20,933 nt of DNA from JAOUEA01 sp040511595 (lineage in GTDB: Bacteria > Actinomycetota > UBA4738 > HRBIN12). Below the pieces are notes generated by a model. That model was not told the origin of the DNA and did not search any database. It saw only the letters and a program-made list of their open reading frames with translations. This document shows, piece by piece, positions 7,601 to 14,772 of the stretch. Location of the stretch: NCBI GenBank assembly GCA_040511595.1, contig JBEVGU010000028.1, positions 1 through 20,933 of the forward strand, read 5' to 3'. A program made the position numbers and the translations under genes. Within the stretch, counting starts at the first letter, position 1. Every line of letters begins with the position of its first letter.

Positions 7601-8593
7601 TCACCCCAGGAGCCGCTCGATCTGTTCCGCCCACTCGGCCACGTAGCGCGACACCCGGATCCGGTTTCCGGGGTCGTGGCCCTGCACGATGTAGTTCGCG
7701 CGCATCAGACAGCGGTCGGCTGCGAAGACCCGGACCTCGCCGGGAACCCGCTCCGGCCAGACGGAGGTTCGTTCGTACCCGCGACGCAACGCCGCCTCGA
7801 GCGGCTCGAAGTCCTCGCGAGCGGCGAGCTCGAACACGGTGATCCCGAGATCCTGCACCGGCCAGCCGAGCATGCAGTCGTCGAAGTCGAGCATCGCGAT
7901 GGATCCGTCCCCCCGCACGAACGCGTTGTCTTCGTGCAGGTCGGCGTGGATCATGCGTGGGGGCTCGCCACCGACGAGCCGGGCGATCGCCTCGAGGCTG
8001 GCACGCTTCGCTCGCTCGAAGGCCCTTCGCCCCTCCCCCAGCGTCGTTCGGTGTTCCGCATCGAAGAGCACCTCGGGCTCGAGGAATGGATACGGCGAGT
8101 CCCACGTCTTCATGCCCGTGGGCGGCACGAAGTCCCTGGCCTGCGCATGGAGCCTCGCCGCCACCTCGCCGTACGTCTCGAGGTTCCGCTCGGTCATGGC
8201 ATCTGCGAGGCGCTCGCCCTCGATCCAGGCGAACACGGCGACGGTGCGGGATCCAGGCACACCCTCGGCCTCCGCTTCGACCGCGAGGGCCCCGTCGCGA
8301 GCCGGAAGCGGGCCCGGTACGACGATGCCTCCCTCGGCCTCGATCGCGGCGAGCCACGTCATCTCGCCTCTGACCTCGTCGAATGTGCGGCGCCCCGGAA
8401 GGCTGACGCGCAACACGTGCCGTGAGCCGTCGGCAGCGTCGACGCGGAACACGCAGTTCCAGTCGTCGGTGATCAGATCGATCGCGGGCGACGGCAGGTC
8501 GTACCGCTCCAGGGCGCGCTCCGCGAGTCGCCGCAGCCGCGCAACGCGTTGATCGGCCGGCAGGTCGTCGAACGAGCCTGCGGGATCGCTCAC
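7601..8593 (-). CDS. APH / homoserine kinase II-like small-molecule phosphotransferase
   Basis: This 330-residue protein has the aminoglycoside-phosphotransferase/choline-kinase fold. The catalytic loop MIHADLHEDN (214-223) gives Asp218 as the base and Asn223 as an Mg2+ ligand, followed by the DFG-equivalent LDFDD with Asp237. The N-lobe region WNCVFRV...HVLRVSLPG carries the expected nucleotide-binding pattern. It resembles SrkA and homoserine kinase II more than true resistance enzymes; the substrate cannot be assigned. The GTG at 8593 overlaps the stop of the upstream cyclodeaminase-family gene as GTGA, indicating translational coupling and a shared pathway, perhaps phosphorylation of a hydroxylated or amino metabolite. 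An open frame continues upstream to 8800, but that region is the overlapping gene. Confidence 0.88.
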   Translation of the reverse strand: MSDPAGSFDDLPADQRVARLRRLAERALERYDLPSPAIDLITDDWNCVFRVDAADGSRHVLRVSLPGRRTFDEVRGEMTWLAAIEAEGGIVVPGPLPARDGALAVEAEAEGVPGSRTVAVFAWIEGERLADAMTERNLETYGEVAARLHAQARDFVPPTGMKTWDSPYPFLEPEVLFDAEHRTTLGEGRRAFERAKRASLEAIARLVGGEPPRMIHADLHEDNAFVRGDGSIAMLDFDDCMLGWPVQDLGITVFELAAREDFEPLEAALRRGYERTSVWPERVPGEVRVFAADRCLMRANYIVQGHDPGNRIRVSRYVAEWAEQIERLLG

Positions 8594-9558
8594 ACCTCGA
8601 TCGCCTCGCTGCGATCGCTCGCCTCGGCCAAGACTGCGTTCGCGGCCGCCACGTCCTGCACGCCGACGCCGGTGAGATCGCAGACGGTGAGCTGGTCCTC
8701 GTCGGAACGACCCAAGGCCCGGCCGGCGCAGACCACGCCGAGCTCCACGGCCCGTTCGGCCTGCTCCTGGACGTGCTGCAGCTCGCCCAGGCGCGAACAC
8801 TGCTCGAGGGAGTCCACGATCAGCACGTCGGCCCGGCGCAGGATTTCCGGATCGAGCTCCTGCTTACCGACCCCGTCGGAGCCGACGGCCGTGACGTGCG
8901 CGGCCGGCTCGAGCCAGGACGCCTGGAGCAGCGGTTCCCTGGCAGCGGTACAGGTGAGCACCACGTCGGCGCCGTCGACCGCTGCCTGCACCGTCGGGAC
9001 GTTCGTGACCGCGCGGTCTCCGGAGAACCGCGTCCGGAGATCGTCCGCCGCGCGGGCGGCGTGCTCGGCGTCGCGGCCCCAGACGCGCACGTCCGTGAAG
9101 CCGGGCCGCACCTCGGCGAGGGCCTCGACCTGGTACCGAGCCTGAGCCCCCGTGCCGATCACCCCGACCCGCTCCACGCGCCGAGGCGCGAGGTGCCGGG
9201 CCGCCACGCCCCCGGCCGCGCCCGTGCGCAGATCGGTGAGGTATCCGCCGTCGAGCAGGAACGCCACCGGCGCTCCATCGCGCGCGTCGAAGACCATCAC
9301 GAGCCCGTCGATCGCCGGCGGTTCGATCCCGGAGAAACCGCTCGCAACCTTCACGGCGTAGTACGGCGCGCCGTGCAGATGACCGGCCTTCACGTGCACC
9401 TCGCCCCGCGCCTCCGGCACGTCGAGATGGATCACTCCCGGCAGCTCGGCCTCGCCCGACGAGTACGCGATGAATGCACGCTCGCACGCCTCGATGCACG
9501 ACGCCATGTCGATCGAGCCTCGGACGTCTGCTTCGCGAAGGATGCGGACTCGACCCAC
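8590..9558 (-). CDS. Ornithine cyclodeaminase / mu-crystallin family NAD(P)-dependent imine reductase or dehydrogenase
   Basis: From GTG 9558 the protein has 322 residues, normal for the OCD/mu-crystallin family. The substrate-binding half contains the conserved lysine in YYAVKVASGF (Lys70) and the family block LLDGGYLTDLRTGAAGGVAARHLA (101-124). The Rossmann dinucleotide motif GVIGTGAQARYQ is at 132-143. The VGSDGVGKQELD segment (225-236) carries the acidic residue that acts as general acid/base in ornithine cyclodeaminase. Members include ornithine cyclodeaminase, alanine dehydrogenase, ketimine reductase and pyrroline-2-carboxylate reductase; the sequence alone does not decide. The 9558 start is preferred because a TAGTCT box lies 7 nt upstream; the open frame reaches 9633. 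It overlaps the kinase gene and is divergent from the aminotransferase. Confidence 0.88.
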   Translation of the reverse strand: MGRVRILREADVRGSIDMASCIEACERAFIAYSSGEAELPGVIHLDVPEARGEVHVKAGHLHGAPYYAVKVASGFSGIEPPAIDGLVMVFDARDGAPVAFLLDGGYLTDLRTGAAGGVAARHLAPRRVERVGVIGTGAQARYQVEALAEVRPGFTDVRVWGRDAEHAARAADDLRTRFSGDRAVTNVPTVQAAVDGADVVLTCTAAREPLLQASWLEPAAHVTAVGSDGVGKQELDPEILRRADVLIVDSLEQCSRLGELQHVQEQAERAVELGVVCAGRALGRSDEDQLTVCDLTGVGVQDVAAANAVLAEASDRSEAIEV

Positions 9559-9565
9559 GGTCGCG

Positions 9566-9571
9566 AGACTA
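9566..9571 (-). promoter_or_regulatory. Putative -10 box of the OCD-family gene, leaderless spacing
   Basis: TAGTCT on the minus strand ends 7 nt before the GTG at 9558. The position supports this start codon over the longer open frame and implies a leaderless mRNA. Confidence 0.5.
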
Positions 9572-9614
9572 CCCAGGGCGACGGCGCGGATGCTACGTTC
9601 GCGGGGCACCCGAC

Positions 9615-9619
9615 GGAGG
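9615..9619 (+). promoter_or_regulatory. Shine-Dalgarno deciding the TTG start of the aminotransferase
   Basis: GGAGG lies 6 nt before the TTG at 9626. A TACGTT box at 9594-9599 could be the -10 element, giving a leader of about 20 nt, in contrast to the leaderless divergent gene. Confidence 0.65.
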
Positions 9620-9625
9620 TTGCCG

Positions 9626-10756
9626 TTGACCATCGATCGGTTCCAGATGGAGCGCTACCAGTCCCTCTACTGGCACGAGGTTGACTACGACCTGTCGGAA
9701 TCCGGCGTGCTTCCGATGACGATCCGGGAACTGTTGGGGCCGGACGCCGACGCTGAGGCCTTCCTGGGCACGAAGCTCGGGTACCCGCTCTCGGAAGGAT
9801 CGCTCGAGGCCAGGGCGAACATCGCCACCTGGTATCCGGGCGCGACGCCAGAGCACGTCACGATGGTCAACGGCGGCTCGGAGGCCAACTTCCTGGCCTT
9901 GTGGGCCATGCTCGAGGCCGGGGACCGGCTCGCGTTCATGGTGCCGAACTACATGCAGGGGTGGGGGCTCGGCTCGTACTTCGGCCGGGCCACCGATCGC
10001 GTGCGGCTGCGTATGACCGACGGGCGATGGCGAGTCGACCTCGATCAGCTATACGACGCCGTCACGAACCGCACCAAGGTCGTGATGGTCTGCAACCCGA
10101 ACAACCCGACCGGGCACGTGCTCACCGAGCACGAGATGGACGAGATCGTTCGGGCCGCCGACCGGGTGGGCGCGTGGATCGTGGCCGACGAGATCTACCG
10201 GGGAGCGGAGCTCGACACCGACGTCGCCTCGCCGACCTTCTTCGGACGCTCCGACCGGGTGATCGTGACGAGCGGTCTCTCGAAGGCGTTCGCGATGCCC
10301 GGCCTCCGGGTCGGCTGGGTGGTTGCTCCGCCCGAGGCGATCGCACGCATCTGGGAGCGCCACGACTATACGACGCTCACGCCCTCGGCGGTGAGCGACC
10401 GCCTCGCGGCGTTCGCGATGCTGCCGAACGTGCGCGAAGCGATCCTGGCGCGCACCCGGTCGATCGTGCGGACGAACTACCCGAGGCTCGAGGACTGGCT
10501 CGAGTCCCACGACGACATCTTCACGTGGGTCCGCCCCGATGCCGGGGCGATCGCCTACTCGAAGTACGACCTGCCGATCAAGAGCGCGGCGCTCGCCGAG
10601 CGCATCCGCACCGACCGTAGCGTGCTGCTCGTGCCGGGCGACATGCTCGGCCTCAAGAAGGGGCTCCGGTTCGGGTTCGGCTACGACATCGAGCACACGC
10701 TGAAGGGCCTGTCGCTCGTCGACGAGGTGCTCGCCGAGGTCGCGGCCGGCCGGTGA
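9626..10756 (+). CDS. PLP-dependent class I/II aminotransferase (fold type I)
   Basis: This 376-residue enzyme shows the fold-type I core: NGGSEAN (82-88) for phosphate binding, NPNNPTG (157-163), the cofactor Asp188 in VADEIYRG with Tyr191, the PLP Schiff-base Lys220 in TSGLSKAFAMPGLRVGW and the following PGLRVGW block. The N-terminal YDLSESGVLPMTIRELL and the overall pattern recall the branch that includes capreomycidine synthase (VioD-like) and related amino-acid aminotransferases; this is from memory of the family and the substrate is not assigned. The TTG start at 9626 is chosen for the GGAGG element 6 nt upstream; the ATG at 9647 would shorten it by 7 residues. It is divergent from the OCD-family reductase and kinase, suggesting one amino-acid pathway. 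A strong hairpin follows the stop. Confidence 0.88.
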   Translation: MTIDRFQMERYQSLYWHEVDYDLSESGVLPMTIRELLGPDADAEAFLGTKLGYPLSEGSLEARANIATWYPGATPEHVTMVNGGSEANFLALWAMLEAGDRLAFMVPNYMQGWGLGSYFGRATDRVRLRMTDGRWRVDLDQLYDAVTNRTKVVMVCNPNNPTGHVLTEHEMDEIVRAADRVGAWIVADEIYRGAELDTDVASPTFFGRSDRVIVTSGLSKAFAMPGLRVGWVVAPPEAIARIWERHDYTTLTPSAVSDRLAAFAMLPNVREAILARTRSIVRTNYPRLEDWLESHDDIFTWVRPDAGAIAYSKYDLPIKSAALAERIRTDRSVLLVPGDMLGLKKGLRFGFGYDIEHTLKGLSLVDEVLAEVAAGR

Positions 10757-10764
10757 CCGGGCGA

Positions 10765-10791
10765 CCGCCCGACCTCTGACGAGGTGGGCGG
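10765..10791. terminator. Bidirectional hairpin between convergent genes
   Basis: CCGCCC-(G)-ACCTC pairs with GAGGT-GGGCGG around a TGAC loop: an 11-bp stem with a single bulged G. It begins 9 nt after the aminotransferase stop and 13 nt after the convergent TIGR03118 stop. There is no U-tract on either strand, as is common in high-GC genomes. Confidence 0.7.
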
Positions 10792-10803
10792 CCGCCGATC
10801 GCC

Positions 10804-11904
10804 TCAGCCGGCGGACCGGATCCTGCCGAACAGACCGTGTTCCTCATCGTTCGGCCCCGCGGTGAAGAAGAGCGACGTGCTCGGGCCGGCGGCCGCATCG
10901 TTGCCGAACGCGATCGCCCAGAGCCCGTCGATCGCGAGGACGTTGCCGTTCGGGCGGTGCAGGACGCCGTGGTGCTCGAACCCGCCACCAGCCTTCGGCG
11001 CGTACGCGTGGATGCGACCGTCGCCGAAGTTGCCGACCAGCAGGTCACCGCTGAAGCGGCCGAAGTCCTCGGGTGCCCACGCCAGCCCCCACGGAGCGTT
11101 CAGCGAGTGGCGGCTCGCGACACGGCCGAGGAACTCACCCTCGGTGCTGAACCGATCGACGAACCCGAGTCCGGCACCGGCGACCTCGTCCGCGGCGTCG
11201 GCGTCCTGCTTCGCGTATGTCACGAAGATGGAGTCGCCGAGGGCCTGGATCCCGAAGGGTCCGTACCCGGCCGGCAGCCCGGGATCGACGAACGAGTCTC
11301 GAAGGACGCGATGGAACCCCGCGTCGAACACGTCGATCCGGCCATTGTGGAAGTCGGTCGCGTACAACAGGTTCCCCTGCGGGCTCGACGCGATCGCGAG
11401 GCCCTTGTAGCTGGCCTCCTGGCCGGACCGGCTCGCGACCACGAGGGCTCGCGTCGACGTCGCGGGCGGTGGCACGCCGGGGTTCCAGCCACGGATCGTG
11501 CCGGCCTCGGTCGAGAAGAGGAAGATCGCCGGCCCGGACGCTCCTCCGCGGCTGACGACGAAGTCCTGACTGCCGTTGAAGACGGCGCCGGTGGGCGCGC
11601 CGCCCACGGCGACGACCAGGGGAACCGCCGCCCCCTGGCCGTCGTACAGGGTGGAGCGGTTCGTGCCGTTGTCAGCCACCCACCATGGCGTGGTCGGGCC
11701 CGCCGCGAGTCCCCACGCATTCACGAGCCGGGGGTCGACGTGGTTGGCGGCCCCAGGGACATCGGAAACGAGGTTGATCACCCCGTAGGCGTTCGGCTTG
11801 TCTGCACGTGCTGAGGATCGGTGAGCGGGTGAGGCGTGAGCTGTGGTCGCGACCAGGATCACGACGACGAGCACGGTCCATGAGGTCATCGCGCGCAAGC
11901 GCAT
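10804..11904 (-). CDS. Secreted TIGR03118-family (beta-propeller-like) protein
   Basis: This 366-residue protein begins with a Sec-type signal peptide: MRLRAMTSW, a hydrophobic VLVVVILVATT core and a probable cleavage after AHA (about residue 23). The mature part starts with NAYGVINLVSDVPGAANHVDPRLVNAWGL, the hallmark of the TIGR03118 family. It continues with repeated blade-like units such as LLYATDFHNGRIDVFD and LLVGNFGDGRIHAYAP, as in NHL/SMP-30-like propellers. Function is unknown; it would act outside the membrane. The ATG at 11904 is preferred over the TTG at 11919 because GGGAGGG sits 6 nt upstream of the ATG and would lie inside the longer reading frame. It converges with the aminotransferase and is divergent from the DNA glycosylase. 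Confidence 0.88.
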   Translation of the reverse strand: MRLRAMTSWTVLVVVILVATTAHASPAHRSSARADKPNAYGVINLVSDVPGAANHVDPRLVNAWGLAAGPTTPWWVADNGTNRSTLYDGQGAAVPLVVAVGGAPTGAVFNGSQDFVVSRGGASGPAIFLFSTEAGTIRGWNPGVPPPATSTRALVVASRSGQEASYKGLAIASSPQGNLLYATDFHNGRIDVFDAGFHRVLRDSFVDPGLPAGYGPFGIQALGDSIFVTYAKQDADAADEVAGAGLGFVDRFSTEGEFLGRVASRHSLNAPWGLAWAPEDFGRFSGDLLVGNFGDGRIHAYAPKAGGGFEHHGVLHRPNGNVLAIDGLWAIAFGNDAAAGPSTSLFFTAGPNDEEHGLFGRIRSAG

Positions 11905-11910
11905 GTCGAA

Positions 11911-11917
11911 CCCTCCC
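11911..11917 (-). promoter_or_regulatory. Shine-Dalgarno deciding the TIGR03118 start
   Basis: GGGAGGG on the minus strand, 6 nt before the ATG at 11904, places the signal peptide start there and not at the upstream TTG. Confidence 0.65.
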
Positions 11918-12055
11918 AACGGGACGGACGGACGAATTGCGATCGGTTTCCGAGCCCCCCGGATCGAGGCATGCCGACACGGGTACGGGTCGAACGCCCG
12001 GCGGGTTCAACCTGTCGCCGGAACGGGCAAACTCGGCCGTGTCGGTGCGTCCGGA

Positions 12056-12061
12056 TATGGT
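12056..12061 (+). promoter_or_regulatory. Putative -10 box of tag, leaderless spacing
   Basis: TATGGT ends 6 nt before the GTG at 12068. The geometry is the same as for the HisN-like gene at 6818, and no Shine-Dalgarno is visible. Confidence 0.5.
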
Positions 12062-12067
12062 CCCGGT

Positions 12068-12646
12068 GTGGTCACGCGATGCGCTTGGGCCCCCCTCGAC
12101 CAGCCTCGATCCCTCGCCTACCACGACGAGGAGTGGGGCGTGCCGGTGCACGACGATGTGCATCTCTTCGAGATGCTCACCCTCGAGGGTGCCCAGGCCG
12201 GCCTCAGCTGGTCGACGATCCTGAACAAGCGCGAGGGCTACCGGAAGGCGTTCTCCGGCTTCGACCCCGTGAAGGTCGCACGCTACTCTCCCGCGAAGGT
12301 CGAGCGCCTGCTCGCCGACCCGTCGATCGTGAGGAACCGGCTGAAGGTCGAGGCCGCCGTGCAGAACGCACGCGCCGTGCTGGACGTGCAGCGCGGCCTC
12401 GGGTCGCTCGACGCCTACCTGTGGACGATCGTCGACGGCACTCCGATCGTGAACCGGAGGCAGGGGCTCGGCGACGTGCCCGCGGAGACAGCCGAGTCCA
12501 GGGCGATGTCGAAGGACCTGAAGCGACGCGGCTTCCGTTTCGTCGGCCCGACCATCTGCTACGCGTTCATGCAAGCGTGTGGCCTGGTCAACGACCACGT
12601 GGTCGACTGCTTCCGTTGGCGCGAGATCCAGCGGATGCCGATCTAG
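12068..12646 (+). CDS. tag: DNA-3-methyladenine glycosylase I
   Basis: TAG removes 3-methyladenine from alkylated DNA, starting base excision repair. The 192-residue protein is full length. The zinc 'snap' ligands are all present: Cys5 and His19 (in LAYHDEEWG) near the N-terminus and His177 and Cys181 (NDHVVDCFRW) near the C-terminus, matching Cys4/His17/His175/Cys179 of E. coli Tag. The catalytic-pocket motif EGAQAGLSWSTIL contains Glu40 and Trp48. The GTG at 12068 is chosen because it places Cys5 at the expected N-terminal position and has a TATGGT box 6 nt upstream; the open frame continues to 11843 without family similarity. It converges with the methyltransferase operon, 67 bp away, where no convincing terminator is seen. 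Confidence 0.95.
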   Translation: MVTRCAWAPLDQPRSLAYHDEEWGVPVHDDVHLFEMLTLEGAQAGLSWSTILNKREGYRKAFSGFDPVKVARYSPAKVERLLADPSIVRNRLKVEAAVQNARAVLDVQRGLGSLDAYLWTIVDGTPIVNRRQGLGDVPAETAESRAMSKDLKRRGFRFVGPTICYAFMQACGLVNDHVVDCFRWREIQRMPI

Positions 12647-12713
12647 GAATCACCCCGGATCGTCCGCCGGTCTCCTTTGGCCTCATGACGGTCGGCCGAA
12701 CCCCTGGCGATCG

Positions 12714-14171
12714 TCAGTCCTCGACGAACAACTCAGGGGCGTCGCGGCGGCTCGCCATGTACGCCTGGAGCTCCTCGTCGATCGCGGGGTCGAGCCCCGG
12801 GTCCTCGTAGGACTCGAGCAGCTGCTTCCAGGCGCGATTGGCGGCGACCTCGGTGGTCTCGGAGCCCATCGCCTCCCAGGTCGCGAAGTCGGGGGTCTGG
12901 AACAGTGGCGACATGTAGAGCCAATCCTTGAAGTGCTCGCGCGTGTGCGGCGAGCTGAGGAACAGCCCGCCAGGGCCGGTCTCCTTCAGCGCGTCGAACG
13001 CGATCTCCTCCTCGCTGAAGCCGATGCCGCGGGCCTGCACCTGGAACTGTCGGAGCAGCTCGACGTCGAGGGCGAACTTCTCGAACGAGGCGGTGAGGCC
13101 GCCCTCGAGCCAGCCAGCGGCGTGGAGCACGACGTCGGTGGCGGCGAGGTTCGTCGCCCAGAGCATCATCTGCGTCTCGGCGGCGGCCTGGGCGTCCACG
13201 GCGGGACTCGAGGCGAGGCCCCCCCCGCCGCGGAACGGCAGTCCGTAGCGCCGCGCGAGCTGGGCGCCGGCGAGGATGCCCCACACCGATTCGGGGGTGC
13301 CGAATGCGGGCGAGCCTGTACGCATGTCGGTCACGGTGAAGAACGAGCCGTACAGGCACGGTGCGCCCTCGCGCATCAGTTGGGCGAGGGCGACCCCGCT
13401 GAGCGCCTCCGCCACCTGTTGGGCAAGCCCGCCGGCCACGCTCACCGGGCTCGTGGCACCCGCGAGGAGGAACGGCGTCACGATGATCGGCTGCTTCGCC
13501 TCGGCCCAGGCGAGCAGGGCGTCGGTCATCCGGAAGTCCCAGATCAGAGGCGAGTTCGGGTTCACGACGCCCATCAGCGCAGGTTCCGCCTCGATCGCGT
13601 CTCGGCCGCCGTGCACGATCTCCGCCATGCGGATGCCGTCGCGTGCCCGGGGGCCGCTCGTCCCGTACGTCGTGTACGGCTTGTCCGACCACCGGATCGT
13701 GGAGAACTCCATGTCCATGTGGCGGGTCTCCATTTGGAGGTCGGTCGCCTCGACGGCGCCGGTCTGCACACAGTTGAGCACGTCGGTGGCCTGCGTGAGC
13801 TTGATCAGGGTGTCGTGGTCCTGCATGCGCCCGCTACGCCGCCCCTCGTCGAGGTCGCTCGCGAAGGGCGGCCCGCCGACGTTCATCCACACCGGCACGC
13901 CGTCCGGCGCCCCCACCGTGAGCGAGCGCTCGGGGTTGCGCGCGCGCAGCCGGAACGAGGACGGCGCCTTCGCGACCTGTTCCATCACGAAGCCCCGGTC
14001 CCAATGGACGCGCGCGTCGACGACCTTCAGGCCCGCCTCGCCGAGCAGCTTGCGCGCCTCCTCATGCATCACGTCGGTGCCGATCTCCTCGAGGATGCGC
14101 ATCGCGTGCTCGTGAACGATCTCCATCTGCTCCCCGATGAGGATCTCGGGGGCGGTCTCACGCTCGAACAT
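12714..14171 (-). CDS. MttB-superfamily corrinoid methyltransferase, non-pyrrolysine
   Basis: This 485-residue protein belongs to the trimethylamine methyltransferase (MttB/COG5598) superfamily, TIM-barrel enzymes that move a methyl group from an amine to a corrinoid protein. Recognisable blocks are the N-terminal IHEHAMRILEEIGTDV-type helix (about 18-34), WMNVGGPPFASD (95-106), NPNSPLIWD (204-212), the Gly-rich GGGGLASSPAVDAQ (314-328) and HAAGWLEGGLTASFEKFALD (350-369). Classical MttB of methanogens reads a UAG as pyrrolysine near residue 334; here the frame is continuous with no in-frame TAG, as in the MtgB, MtpB and MtcB enzymes that demethylate glycine betaine, proline betaine and carnitine. 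The substrate is therefore probably a quaternary amine but is unknown. It is the last gene of the operon, and its ATG at 14171 overlaps DUF1638 by 14 nt. Confidence 0.93.
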   Translation of the reverse strand: MFERETAPEILIGEQMEIVHEHAMRILEEIGTDVMHEEARKLLGEAGLKVVDARVHWDRGFVMEQVAKAPSSFRLRARNPERSLTVGAPDGVPVWMNVGGPPFASDLDEGRRSGRMQDHDTLIKLTQATDVLNCVQTGAVEATDLQMETRHMDMEFSTIRWSDKPYTTYGTSGPRARDGIRMAEIVHGGRDAIEAEPALMGVVNPNSPLIWDFRMTDALLAWAEAKQPIIVTPFLLAGATSPVSVAGGLAQQVAEALSGVALAQLMREGAPCLYGSFFTVTDMRTGSPAFGTPESVWGILAGAQLARRYGLPFRGGGGLASSPAVDAQAAAETQMMLWATNLAATDVVLHAAGWLEGGLTASFEKFALDVELLRQFQVQARGIGFSEEEIAFDALKETGPGGLFLSSPHTREHFKDWLYMSPLFQTPDFATWEAMGSETTEVAANRAWKQLLESYEDPGLDPAIDEELQAYMASRRDAPELFVED

Positions 14172-14772
14172 CGTCGGACTCCTCCATCGGTCGGTCCATC
14201 ATGGGCACGAGCAGCTCCTCGAGGGGCTCGATGCCCATGTCGTGGATCTCGAGGGGCCTGCCCACGTACTCGGCGATCTCGCGCGCCTTCGCCTCGCGCT
14301 CGGGGTCGGCGTGCTGGCGCACGAAGAGCACCCGCGTGAGGTTGCCGAAGTAGGTCTCCCTGAGCCAGGGGAATCGGTCGAGCCCGAGGCCCTTGATCAC
14401 GGCGCGCTCCCAGTTCGTCACGAGCCAATCGGTCAGGAAATAGATGCCGATGTCGTCCTCGAACCGCCGGTACAGCTCCCCCGCGTACCACTGGAAGCAG
14501 TGGAAGCCGGCGGGCCGCACGGCCGGGTACCGGGCGAGCATCTCGTCGAGCCGGCCGCCCGTGCCGCAGTCGCCGTAGACGACGATCACGCGGTCGTACC
14601 TGGGGAGCAGCGCCTGCAGCTTCCTCTCGACCGCCGGCGCGATCTCGAGCGGCGTCATGTGCAGGTCGCTCGAGATGCCGTGCACGTCGGCGCTCCAACC
14701 GTGCCTGTCGACGAGCGTCTTCGTGTCGATCGCCACCGCGCCGCACGCGATGAACGCCACCCTGTCCGTCAC
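14158..14772 (-). CDS. DUF1638 protein associated with MttB-type methyltransferases
   Basis: This 204-residue soluble protein matches the DUF1638 pattern, with the hallmark VVYGDCGTGGRLDEML (64-79). It has no signal peptide or membrane segment. Its only three cysteines lie in or next to the conserved blocks: Cys10 (FIACGA), Cys69 (YGDCGTGG) and Cys92 (FHCFQWYAGEL), with His38 and His91 nearby. Function is unknown; from memory, DUF1638 genes recur next to MttB and corrinoid genes. The GTG at 14772 overlaps the activase stop as GTGA, and its 3' end overlaps the MttB start, so it is translated between them. A metal- or corrinoid-related role is inference. Confidence 0.88.
   Translation of the reverse strand: MTDRVAFIACGAVAIDTKTLVDRHGWSADVHGISSDLHMTPLEIAPAVERKLQALLPRYDRVIVVYGDCGTGGRLDEMLARYPAVRPAGFHCFQWYAGELYRRFEDDIGIYFLTDWLVTNWERAVIKGLGLDRFPWLRETYFGNLTRVLFVRQHADPEREAKAREIAEYVGRPLEIHDMGIEPLEELLVPMMDRPMEESDDVRA

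Noticed and set aside
7601..8593. Aminoglycoside resistance gene
   Set aside because: The APH fold is shared by many metabolic kinases; the context (OCD-family partner) favours metabolism and no resistance-specific motif was recognised.
12647..12713. Possible terminator between tag and the MttB gene
   Set aside because: Only short imperfect pairings such as GGCC-N11-GGCC are present; not convincing enough to annotate.
12579..14339. 586-residue plus-strand open frame
   Set aside because: It overlaps the end of tag and is antisense to MttB and DUF1638; no recognisable motif.
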